Program-made: the position numbers and the translations under genes | DNA from: Neoarius graeffei | Taxonomy: Eukaryota; Chordata; Actinopteri; Siluriformes; Ariidae | NCBI RefSeq assembly: GCF_027579695.1 | Contig: NC_083592.1 | Coordinates: 32,503,961-32,567,960, forward strand | DNA length: 64,000 bases | Reading direction: 5' to 3' | Notes under the pieces: model-generated | What the model saw: the letters and a program-made list of their open reading frames with translations, nothing else | Told to the model about the DNA's origin: nothing | Database searches by the model: none | Shown here: piece after piece, positions 8,831 to 18,832 of the stretch | Layout of the letters: every line of letters begins with the position of its first letter | How positions within the stretch are numbered: position 1 is the first letter of the stretch

Positions 8831-9734
8831 CTCTCTCTGCACCGGTGTTTCAGAGCTCACTCACCTGAGGGGGGGGAGACACAGACATGGAAGCAGGAAA
8901 TGGTAGGGCACCGCGGGTGCGGCGGGCCGGCTGGGGTGGAGGCGGCCCCCGCCTCCATGGTGGGGGAATGGGGTGAGGACGAGAAACAGAAGGGGGAAGA
9001 GAGAGAGAAGAGAGGGGAGAAGAGGAGACACGCTGTCCTGCCGTCGGAACAGCCGCCATATGGTCCTCCGCCAACTCGATGGCCTGATTCAGCGACGCCG
9101 GGCGATGGCACTGGACCTACTCTGCTGCTCCTTCTGGAAGTCAGGCGATGAACTGTTCCAGTGCCACCAGGTCGAGGATTCCCTCGGCGTCGTGGTTGTC
9201 GGCCCTCAGCCACCGCCGGCAGGTGTCCCGGAGTTGCTGGCCAAACGCGAACGGCCGGCCAACCTCCTCCAGGCGCAGCGCGCGGAAGCACTGCCGTTGC
9301 TGCTCCGGGGTGCACCCCACGCATTGGAGGATGGTCCTGCGGAGGTCTGCGTAGGCCAGCCGGCTGTCAGCAGGGAGCTGTAGTGCGGCCAGCTGCGCCT
9401 CGCTCATTAGCAGGGGAAGGAGGCACGCCGTGCGCTGTTCCACCGGCCAACCCCACGCCTCTGCTGCCTGCTCAAACAGAGCGAGGAAGGCTTCAGGGTC
9501 ATCGTGTGGACCCATCTTCGTTAGGGTGAGGTGGGGAGGGTCTGCGGCGGTGGTGATGGAGGACCCCGCCGACATCAGCAGGTGCCGGAACGCCTGGCAG
9601 TCTTCCTGCTGCGCCAGCACCAGGGCTTCAAACCATTCTTCCTGCTCCTTCCGGAGGGTGACCAGCACCTGGTGCTGGCTCTGTTGGGCTGTGGTGAGGG
9701 CATGGACCAGGTCCTTGAAAGGGGAGGACTCCAT
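8831..9734 (-). pseudogene. gag, Gmr1-like copy 2
   Basis: ATG at 9734-9732 (MESSPFKDLVHALTTAQQSQ), then GPHDDPEAFLALFEQAAEAW, LLPLLMSEAQLAALQLPAD and AFGQQLRDTCRRWL; about 195 codons open before the stop near 9141 (VALEQFIA). The C-terminal part continues in other frames to about 8857. Better preserved than the copy 1 gag. Confidence 0.82.
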
Positions 9735-9760
9735 GAGGCTGTTCTCTTCTGTACTCTGCA

Positions 9761-9778
9761 TCCCGGGTTTCAGCACCA
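9761..9778 (-). promoter_or_regulatory. Primer-binding-site-like sequence, Gmr1-like copy 2
   Basis: Minus-strand TGGTGCTGAAACCCGGGA, identical to copy 1, one base from the LTR end. Confidence 0.75.
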
Positions 9779-9779
9779 C

Positions 9780-10086
9780 TGTTGCAGTCGCTTAGGGTGG
9801 GTGGAGCACAGAAGCACGGCAGGCCAGAACTGAGTTCTCAAACTCTTTATTATAGCTTTTCAGCTTTAAACTATTCACGCACGCGCGCGCACACACACAC
9901 ACAAGCCTCCTGGCTGGAGAGAGTCTCCCTCCTCTGCTCTCTCTCTCCTTTTTATAGGGCGTGGTCACTGGGGAAGACACACAAACACAGGTTAACTAAC
10001 ATCAGGTGTAGTGATTCTGCCACTTACCTTCCCTGACTCCACCCTCTGTTCACAGACCACCGCTTGACCACGCCCCCACTGCCACA
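9780..10086 (-). repeat. 5' LTR of Gmr1-like copy 2
   Basis: 307 bp with tg...ca termini on the plus strand (tgttgc ... gccaca). On the minus strand: a TATA-like ctataaaaagg (about 9947-9957) and an AATAAAG polyadenylation signal near 9850. The boundary at 10086 is sharp, because the next bases belong to an endonuclease codon of the interrupted LINE. Confidence 0.87.
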
Positions 10087-10311
10087 CCATGTTTCTGTTA
10101 CACACAATAAATTAAACTCCTGGTCAGTAATAAGTTCATTAACCATTCGTGCTTTAGATGTAAGAGATCTAATATTTAATAGCCCCACCTTTAGATCAAA
10201 GGTGCTGGCAGCGGCTGTACAGTCAATATGATCTAATTTTATATTGATTAGGTTACTGGAACAAACTCTCTGAGTATTTCTATTTTTTTGTTGAGCTCGG
10301 GGAACAGACAC
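10087..10311 (-). pseudogene. LINE ORF2, start of AP-type endonuclease (truncated)
   Basis: Minus-strand reading contains DLKVGLLNIRSLTSKA and LLCVTETW, the first two conserved blocks of LINE endonucleases (NIRS and ETW). The frame then runs into the LTR of Gmr1-like copy 2. It would nick the target DNA. Confidence 0.82.
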
Positions 10312-10407
10312 AGTCTCGATGTAGTGGACCCTGAGTGATGACTCTGTGCAGCTAGCAGACAGTCGGTTTAGCCTGTTTGTCTGCTCCCTGGCCTTGACTC
10401 TGGATTG

Positions 10408-11309
10408 TCAGAAATTAATTAGGCCTGTTCTGAGACTATGAGCTATGCTGCAAGAAATGAGAGCAGCACCTTCCTGAGTGGGATGGATACCGTCCCGCCC
10501 TAACAGGCCAGCAGTGCCCTCAAAATTAGCCCAATTATCTATAAAGCCCACACTGTTTTCAGAGCACCACCTGGACAACCAGCAGTTCAGCGACCATAAC
10601 CTGCTGTAAGCTACATCGCCACGCCGCATTGGGATGGGGCCAGAGCATACTACAGTATCAGACATTGCCTTCGCTAATTTAAACACCTCTACAAAGTTAC
10701 TCTTAGTAACCTCAGACTGACAAAGGCGTATATCATTAGCTCCTGCATGGATAACTATCTTTGAGAACCTGTGCTTGCCTAAGAACCTAAGATTACCTGC
10801 TATGTCCGGTGCCCTGGCTCCTGGTATACACCTGACTAAAACTGCTGGCGCACCTAAAGGCTGAGCTAATTTCACGTGCCGTATAATAGAGTCCCCCATA
10901 ACCAGAGCTCTTTCAGGTTTCTCAGCAGGTGCATCACTAAGGAGAGCAAAACTGTTTGACACGTGACGCGGAGAAGAGTGGTGCTCCTGTGGGTGAGCCT
11001 CAGTGGTAGCTTTGGCTCTACGCTTATGCCGCAGAGTCGTCACCCATTCGCCCCACTGTAAGGGCTCTAATGCCGGAGTTGGGGGATTACTAACTCCACC
11101 TAGGGCATCCAGACTTTCCCCTACAGAAACTACACTGTTCTCATTCTCACTGGCCTTTTCTAAAGCCGGGATATGAGCTTCTAGAACTGCAATCTTCTCC
11201 ATCAGAGAACTAACTAATCTGCATTTATCACAAAGCTATTATTAGCGATGGAGGAAGAATGACTAAACATCCTGCACTCAGCACACTGAACAGGCTGAAG
11301 GTGTGCCAT
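10408..11309 (-). pseudogene. LINE ORF1 with zinc-like motif and SGNH esterase domain (frameshifted)
   Basis: The likely native start is the ATG at 11309-11307 (MAHLQPVQCAECRMF), with CXXC pairs (CAEC, and CDKC further on). A frameshift in about 11225-11240 separates this from the long open part at 11202-10408. That part shows the SGNH hydrolase signatures: ALVMGDSIIRH (block I), HAGANDI (block III) and GRDGIHPTQEG (block V, D and H). A glutamate-rich N-terminal segment may be a coiled coil. It is presumed to help form the LINE ribonucleoprotein. Confidence 0.83.
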
Positions 11310-11601
11310 GATGAAAAGATTCACGTACCTTAATCGAAGATCTGTTGATATTTAAAGCAGATCCGATGTGGATGGCCTCCGCTTGTGATCTTTACGCAGG
11401 AGGAAAAAAGAACGCTTCCAGTCTTGGCATTCTTCCAAAAAAAGGGAGAAAAAAACCCAGAAAAGGAAAGCGAAAGTACAACAAAAAATGAAGAGGATAC
11501 TGGAAAATTATTTGTAGAAAAAATAAAAAAAGACTAGTGATTAACGCCAACACTCATGGAAAAAAGACTCGTCGCAAACAACTCAGAAACCAGGAAAATA
11601 T
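11310..11601. other. 5' leader of the esterase LINE and AT-rich flank
   Basis: No ORF. The first 250 bases are probably the 5' untranslated region of the minus-strand LINE; its exact 5' end could not be set. Confidence 0.5.
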
Positions 11602-11706
11602 GTTTAAAATATTTATTTTTCTGTAAAGCTGCTTTGCAACAGTGTTTATTGTTAAAAGCGCTATACATATAAATTGAAATCAATCAATCAATCAATCAAT
11701 CAATCA
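11602..11706 (+). mobile_element. L2-type LINE 3'-end fragment with (AATC)n tail
   Basis: Contains tttctgtaaagctgctttgc followed by a gttaaaagcgctata segment and an AATC tail, a 3' end very common in fish L2-type LINEs. A second, longer copy lies at 12165-12373. Confidence 0.7.
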
Positions 11707-12164
11707 AGTCAATCAGTCAATTAAATCCTTTTATCCTGGTCAGTGTTGTGGTGGATCCAGAGTGGAGTGGAGTGGAGTGGGGATGGGATGCGAGTCCATT
11801 GCAGGCCATCGTGCACACAATTTTATTCTCCCTTTGGAACATTTTAGCATAGTCAGAATATTTTGGCACAGAGGAGGAAGACACAGGGAGAATATGTGGA
11901 CCAACACATCACCCTGGATACTTACAGTAATACATTTATGTCTGAGGAGTTCAGTTGACTTGCTAACTTTAGGACTGCGGTTTTCATGAACAGTTTTGCA
12001 CTCAAGTTTCCATCAATGAACAGTTTATAACTTCAACAAAGCAGACTTCATGTTAAAGCTAGAATGATTTTGCTGATTTCTCAGTTATACTTTGTGACTC
12101 TATAGGACACAGTTATAGAAGCAAGTTATTTATAATCACGCTATCTGTTATCACCCAAATGAGG
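11707..12164. other. No gene recognised
   Basis: Unremarkable DNA. A short GGAGT-rich run at 11761-11780 (about four tandem gagtg units) is the only structure noticed. Confidence 0.6.
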
Positions 12165-12373
12165 TTGGGTTCCCTTTTAAGTTTGGTTCCTAGCGAGGTT
12201 TTTTCTTCATGTCATCTGAAGGAGTTTTTCCTTACCATAGTTGCCACAGGCATGCTCATTGGGGATAAATTAGGGATAAAATTGGCTCATGTTACAATCT
12301 TTAATTTTCTGTAAAGCTGCTTTGCGACAATGTCTCTTATTGAAAGAGCTATACAAATAAACTTGACTTGACA
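12165..12373 (+). mobile_element. L2-type LINE 3'-end fragment
   Basis: Reads cttcatgtcatctgaagg, gtttttccttaccatag, then ctgtaaagctgctttgcgac and a final acaaataaacttgacttgac, the usual 3' terminus of fish L2-type LINEs. No coding part remains. Confidence 0.75.
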
Positions 12374-12490
12374 CATCCAGTAACCTGAGCTAAATATTGA
12401 ACTGGGGACCCTGGAGCTGTGAGATTGGAACGTTATTCACTACACAACCATGTGCCATTATGATGATGATGATGATGGTTATTATTATCT

Positions 12491-12857
12491 ATCCATTATC
12501 TGTAGCTGCTTATCCTGTTCTACAGAGATGCAGGCAAGCTGAAGCCTATCCCAGCTGACTATGGGCAAGAGGCGGGGTACACCCTGGACAAGTCACCACA
12601 TCATCGCAGGGCTGACACAGAGACAAACAACCATTCACGCTCACATTCACACCTGCGGTCAATTTAGAGCCACTAATTAGCCTAACCTGCATGTCTGTGG
12701 ACTGTGGGGGAAACCAGAGCACTTGGAGGAAACCTACACAGACACGGGGAGAACATGCAAACTCCACACAGAAAGGCCCTTGCTGGCCGTTGGGCTAGAA
12801 CTCAGAACCTTCTTGCTGTGAGGCGACAATGCTAACCACTACACCACAGTGCCGCCC
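12491..12857 (-). mobile_element. tRNA-derived SINE, copy 1 (Mermaid-like)
   Basis: Minus-strand copy of the SINE that appears at least seven times in the window. The tRNA-like head is at 12790-12857 (A box-like gtagtggttagc and a B box-like region, here mutated), then the unrelated body, then the 3' tail near 12491. It is the most diverged full-length copy. Confidence 0.8.
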
Positions 12858-12919
12858 ATCTGCTTCTTCTTATTATTATTATTAGTATACAGTATATTAT
12901 ACTACAAATTTTCAATGTA
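12858..12919. repeat. Short (TTA)n-type low-complexity tract
   Basis: ttcttattattattattag followed by AT-rich sequence, separating the SINE from the minisatellite. Confidence 0.7.
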
Positions 12920-15325
12920 CAATGTAGTGTACAGCCTACAGGTGTGTTATGGAGGTTGTTGTGAGCAGTGTGTGAGTGATTATAGTGTACAGCCTACAGA
13001 TGTGTTATGGAGGTTGTTGTGAGCAGTGTGTGAGTGATTGTAGTGTACAGCCTACAGGTGGTAGTGTGGTGTGTTATGGAGGTTGTTGTGAGCAGTGTGT
13101 GTGATTGTAGTGTACAGCCTACAGGTGTGTTATGGAGGTTGTTGTGAGCAGTGTGTGAGTGATTGTAGTGTACAGCCTACAGGTGGTAGTGTGGTGTGTT
13201 ATGGAGGTTGTTGTGAGCAGTGTGTGAGTGATTGTAGTGTACAGCCTACAGGTGTGTTATGGAGGTTGTTGTGAGCAGTGTGTGAGTGATTGTAGTGTAC
13301 AGCCTACAGGTGGTAGTGTGGTGTGTTATGGAGGTTGTTGTGAGCAGTGTGTGAGTGATTGTAGTGTTCAGCCTACAGGTGGTAGTGCGGTGTGTTATGG
13401 AGGTTGTTGTGAGCAGTGTGTGAGTGATTGTAGTGTACAGCCTACAGGTGGTAGTGCAGTGTGTTGTGGAGGTTGTGAGCAGTGTGTGAGTGATTGTAGT
13501 GTACAGCCTACAGGTGGTAGTGCGGTGTGTTATGGAGGTTGTTGTGAGCAGTGTGTGTGAGTGATTGTAGTGTACAGCCTACAGGTGGTAGTGCGGTGTG
13601 TTATGGAGGTTGTTGTGAGCAGTGTATGTGATTGTAGTGTACAGCCTACAGGTGGTAGTGCGGTGTGTTATGGAGGTTGTTGTGAGCAGTGTGTGAGTGA
13701 TTGTAGTGTCCAGCCTACAGGTGGTAGTGTGGTGTGTTATGGAGGTTGTTGTGAGCAGTGTATAAGTGATTGTAGTGTACAGCCTACAGGTGGTAGTGCG
13801 GTGTGTTATGGAGGTTGTTGTGAGCAGTGTGTGTGAGTGATTGTAGTGTCCAGCCTACAGGTGGTAGTGCGGTGTGTTATGGAGGTTGTTGTGAGCAGTG
13901 TGTGAGTGATTGTAGTGTACAGCCTACAGGTGGTAGTGCGGTGTGTTATGGAGGTTGTTGTGAGCAGTGTGTGTGAGTGATTGTAGTGTCCAGCCTACAG
14001 GTGGTAGTATGGTGTGTTATGGAGGTTGTTGTGAGCAGTGTATAAGTGATTGTAGTGTACAGCCTACAGGTGGTAGTGCGGTGTGTTATGCAGGTTGTTG
14101 TGAGCAGTGTGTGAGAGTGATTGTAGTGTACAGCCTACAGGTGGTAGTGCGGTGTGTTATGGAGGTTGTTGTGAGCAGTGTGTGAGTGATTGTAGTGTAC
14201 AGCCTACAGGTGTGTTATGGAGGTTGTTGTGAGCAGTGTGTGAGTGATTGTAGTGTACAGCCTACAGGTGTGTTATGGAGGTTGTTGTGAGCAGTGTGTG
14301 AGTGATTGTAGTGTCCAGCCTACAGGTGGTAGTATGGTGTGTTATGGAGGTTGTTGTGAGCAGTGTATAAGTGATTGTAGTGTACAGCCTACAGGTGGTA
14401 GTGCGGTGTGTTATGGAGGTTGTTGTGAGCAGTGTGTGAGTGATTGTAGTGTACAGCCTACAGGTGGTAGTGCAGTGTGTTATGGACGTTGTTGTGAGCA
14501 GTGTGTGTGAGTGATTGTAGTGTCCAGCCTACAGGTGGTAGTGCGGTGTGTTATGGAGGTTGTTGTGAGCAGTGTGTGAGTGACTGTAGTGTACAGCCTA
14601 CAGGTGGTAGTGCGGTGTGTTATGGAGGTTGTTGTGAGCAGTGTGTGTGAGTGATTGTAGTGTACAGCCTACAGGTGGTAGTGCGGTGTGTTATGGAGGT
14701 TGTTGTGAGCAGTGTGTGAGTGATTGTAGTGTACAGCCTACAGGTGGTAGTGCGGTGTGTTATGGAGGTTGTTGTGAGCAGTGTGTGTGAGTGATTGTAG
14801 TGTACAGCCTACAGGTGGTAGTGCGGTGTGTTATGGAGGTTGTTGTGAGCAGTGTGTGAGTGACTGTAGTGTACAGCCTACAGGTGGTAGTGCGGTGTGT
14901 TATGGAGGTTGTTGTGAGCAGTGTGTGTGAGTGATTGTAGTGTACAGCCTACAGGTGGTAGTGCGGTGTGTTATGGAGGTTGTTGTGAGCAGTGTGTGAG
15001 TGATTGTAGTGTACAGCCTACAGGTGGTAGTGCGGTGTGTTATGGAGGTTGTTGTGAACAGTGTGTGAGTGATTGTAGTGTACAGCCTACAGGTGTGTTA
15101 TGGAGGTTGTTGTGAACAGTGTGTGAGTGATTGTAGTGTACAGCCTACAGGTGGTAGTGTGGTGTGCTATGGAGGTTGTTGTGAGCAGTGTGTGAGTGAT
15201 TGTAGTGTACAGCCTACAGGTGTGTTATGGAGGTTGTTGTGAGCAGTGTGTGAGTGATTGTAGTGTCCAGCCTACAGGTGGTAGTGTGGTGTGTTATGGA
15301 GGTTGTTGTGAGCAGTGTGTGAGTG

Positions 15326-15748
15326 ATTGTAGTGTCCAGCCTACACGTGGTAGTGTGGTGTGTTTTGGAGGTTGTTGTGAGCAGTGTATAAGTGATTGTA
15401 GTGTACAGCCTACAGGTGGTAGTGCAGTGTGTTATGGAGGTTGTTGTGAGCAGTGTGTGAGAGTGATTGTAGTGTTCAGCCTACAGGTGGTAGTGCGGTG
15501 TGTTATGGAGGCTGTTGTGAGCAGTGTGTGTGAGTGATTGTAGTGTCCAGCCTACACGTGGTAGTGTGGTGTGTTTTGGAGGTTGTTGTGAGCAGTGTAT
15601 AAGTGATTGTAGTGTACAGCCTACAGGTGGTAGTGCAGTGTGTTATGGAGGTTGTTGTGAGCAGTGTGTGAGAGTGATTGTAGTGTTCAGCCTACAGGTG
15701 GTAGTGCGGTGTGTTATGGAGGCTGTTGTGAGCAGTGTGTGTGAGTGA
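15326..15748 (+). repeat. 211-bp tandem duplication inside the minisatellite
   Basis: Three consecutive units (69+71+71 bp) carrying the private variants cctacacgtggtagtg, tgttttgg and ggaggctgttgtg are repeated in tandem; equivalent points are 15537 and 15748. Confidence 0.85.
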
Positions 15749-16018
15749 TTGTAGTGTACAGCCTACAGGTGGTAGTGCGGTGTGTTATGGAGGTTGTTGT
15801 GAGCAGTGTGTGTGAGTGATTGTAGTGTTCAGCCTACAGGTGGTAGTGCGCTGTGTTATGGAGGCTGTTGTGAGCAGTGTGTGTGAGTGATTGTAGTGTA
15901 CAGCCTACAGGTGGTAGTGCGGTGTGTTATGGAGGTTGTTGTGAGCAGTGTGTGTGAGTGATTGTAGTGTACAGCCTACAGGTGGTAGTGCGGTGTGTTA
16001 TGGAGGTTGTTGTGAGCA

Positions 16019-18832
16019 GTGTGTGTGAGTGATTGTAGTGTACAGCCTACAGGTGGTAGTGCGGTGTGTTATGGAGGTTGTTGTGAGCAGTGTGTGAGTG
16101 ATTGTAGTGTACAGCCTACAGGTGGTAGTGCGGTGTGTTATGGAGGTTGTTGTGAGCAGTGTGTGAGTGATTGTAGTGTACAGCCTACAGGTGCTAGTGC
16201 GGTGTGTTATGGAGGTTGTTGTGAGCAGTGTGTGTGAGTGATTGTAGTGTACAGCCTACAGGTGGTAGTGCGGTGTGTTATGGAGGTTGTTGTGAGCAGT
16301 GTGTGTGAGTGATTGTAGTGTACAGCCTACAGGTGGTAGTGCAGTGTGTTATGGAGGTTGTTGTGAGAAGTGTGTGAGTGATTGTAGTGTACAGCCTACA
16401 GGTGGTAGTGCGGTGTGTTATGGAGGTTGTTGTGAGCAGTGTGTGAGTGATTGTAGTGTACAGCCTACAAGTGGTAGTGCAGTGTGTTATGGAGGTTGTT
16501 GTGAGCAGTGTGTGAGAGTGATTGTAGTGTACAGCCTACAGGTGGTAGTGCGGTGTGTTATGGAGGTTGTTGTGAGCAGTGTGTGAGTGATTGTAGTGTA
16601 CAGCCTACAGGTGGTAGTGCGGTGTGTTATGGAGGTTGTTGTGAGCAGTGTGTGAGTGATTGTAGTGTACAGCCTACAGGTGGTAGTGCGGTGTGTTATG
16701 GAGGTTGTTGTGAGCAGTGTGTGTGAGTGATTGTAGTGTACAGCCTACAGGTGGTAGTGTGGTGTGTTATGGAGGTTGTTGAGGTTGTTGTGAGCAGTGT
16801 GTGAGTGATTGTAGTGTACAGCCTACAGGTGGTAGTGCGGTGTGTTATGGAGGTTGTTGTGAGCAGTGTGTGAGTGATTGTAGTGTACAGCCTACAGGTG
16901 GTAGTGCGGTGTGTTTTGGAGGTTGTTGTGAGCAGTGTGTGAGTGATTGTAGTGTACAGCCTACAGGTGGTAGTGCGGTGTGTTATGGAGGTTGTTGTGA
17001 GCAGTGTGTGTGAGTGATTGTAGTGTACAGCCTACAGGTGGTAGTGCGGTGTGTTATGGAGGTTGTTGTGAGCAGTGTGTGAGTGATTGTAGTGTACAGC
17101 CTACAGGTGGTAGTGTGGTGTGTTATGGAGGTTGTTGTGAGCAGTGTGTGTGAGTGATTGTAGTGTACAGCCTACAGGTGGTAGTGCGGTGTGTTATGGA
17201 GGTTGTTGTGAGCAGTGTGTGTGAGTGATTGTAGTGTACAGCCTACAGGTGGTAGTGCGGTGTGTTATGGAGGTTGTTGTGAGCAGTGTGTGAGTGATTG
17301 TAGTGTACAGCCTACAGGTGGTAGTGTGGTGTGTTATGGAGGTTGTTGTGAGCAGTGTGTGTGAGTGGTTGTAGTGTACAGCCTACAGGTGGTAGTGCGG
17401 TGTGTTTTGGAGGTTGTTGTGAGCAGTGTGTGTGAGTGATTGTAGTGTACAGCCTACAGGTGGTAGTGCGGTGTGTTATGGAGGTTGTTGTGAGCAGTGT
17501 GTGAGTGATTGTAGTGTACAGCCTACAGGTGGTAGTGCGGTGTGTTATGGAGGTTGTTGTGAGCAGTGTGTGAGTGATTGTAGTGTACAGCCTACAGGTG
17601 CTAGTGCGGTGTGTTATGGAGGTTGTTGTGAGCAGTGTGTGTGAGTGATTGTAGTGTACAGCCTACAGGTGGTAGTGCGGTGTGTTATGGAGGTTGTTGT
17701 GAGCAGTGTGTGTGAGTGATTGTAGTGTACAGCCTACAGGTGGTAGTGCAGTGTGTTATGGAGGTTGTTGTGAGAAGTGTGTGAGTGATTGTAGTGTACA
17801 GCCTACAGGTGGTAGTGCGGTGTGTTATGGAGGTTGTTGTGAGCAGTGTGTGAGTGATTGTAGTGTACAGCCTACAAGTGGTAGTGCAGTGTGTTATGGA
17901 GGTTGTTGTGAGCAGTGTGTGAGAGTGATTGTAGTGTACAGCCTACAGGTGGTAGTGCGGTGTGTTATGGAGGTTGTTGTGAGCAGTGTGTGAGTGATTG
18001 TAGTGTACAGCCTACAGGTGGTAGTGCGGTGTGTTATGGAGGTTGTTGTGAGCAGTGTGTGAGTGATTGTAGTGTACAGCCTACAGGTGGTAGTGCGGTG
18101 TGTTATGGAGGTTGTTGTGAGCAGTGTGTGTGAGTGATTGTAGTGTACAGCCTACAGGTGGTAGTGTGGTGTGTTATGGAGGTTGTTGAGGTTGTTGTGA
18201 GCAGTGTGTGAGTGATTGTAGTGTACAGCCTACAGGTGGTAGTGCGGTGTGTTATGGAGGTTGTTGTGAGCAGTGTGTGAGTGATTGTAGTGTACAGCCT
18301 ACAGGTGGTAGTGCGGTGTGTTTTGGAGGTTGTTGTGAGCAGTGTGTGAGTGATTGTAGTGTACAGCCTACAGGTGGTAGTGCGGTGTGTTATGGAGGTT
18401 GTTGTGAGCAGTGTGTGTGAGTGATTGTAGTGTACAGCCTACAGGTGGTAGTGCGGTGTGTTATGGAGGTTGTTGTGAGCAGTGTGTGAGTGATTGTAGT
18501 GTACAGCCTACAGGTGGTAGTGTGGTGTGTTATGGAGGTTGTTGTGAGCAGTGTGTGTGAGTGATTGTAGTGTACAGCCTACAGGTGGTAGTGCGGTGTG
18601 TTATGGAGGTTGTTGTGAGCAGTGTGTGTGAGTGATTGTAGTGTACAGCCTACAGGTGGTAGTGCGGTGTGTTATGGAGGTTGTTGTGAGCAGTGTGTGA
18701 GTGATTGTAGTGTACAGCCTACAGGTGGTAGTGTGGTGTGTTATGGAGGTTGTTGTGAGCAGTGTGTGTGAGTGGTTGTAGTGTACAGCCTACAGGTGGT
18801 AGTGCGGTGTGTTTTGGAGGTTGTTGTGAGCA
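16019..18832 (+). repeat. 1,407-bp higher-order tandem duplication inside the minisatellite
   Basis: The order of unit variants in 16019-17425 is repeated in 17426-18832: a ctagtgcgg variant, a gtgagaagtg variant, a cctacaagtgg variant, a partial gttgttgaggttgttg unit and a gagtggttgtag variant all recur exactly 1,407 bp apart. Confidence 0.9.

Larger units (their letters stand above)
5881..10086 (-). mobile_element. Gmr1-like Ty3/gypsy LTR retrotransposon, copy 2 (3'-truncated)
   Basis: Reading down the minus strand: 5' LTR (10086-9780), primer-binding-site-like sequence, gag, protease, integrase, integrase C-terminus with a GPF-type module, then reverse transcriptase. The order gag-PR-INT-RT defines Gmr1-like elements, a deuterostome branch of Ty3/gypsy with a copia-like pol order. 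RNase H and the 3' LTR are missing; similarity stops at about 5881. The copy contains a nested LINE 3' fragment (8339-8615) and is itself inserted in a LINE endonuclease codon at 10087. Several stops and frameshifts make it non-functional. Confidence 0.88.
10087..11560 (-). mobile_element. CR1/L2-group LINE with esterase-type ORF1, interrupted by Gmr1-like copy 2
   Basis: Minus-strand LINE with a 5' leader (about 11310-11560), an ORF1 containing a GDSL/SGNH esterase-like domain, and the start of an ORF2 with an AP-endonuclease domain. ORF2 is cut at a TETW segment by the LTR at 10086. The remainder of ORF2 was not found on the other side of the LTR element, so it was lost or lies outside the window. 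Esterase ORF1 proteins are known from CR1/L2-group LINEs. Confidence 0.82.
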
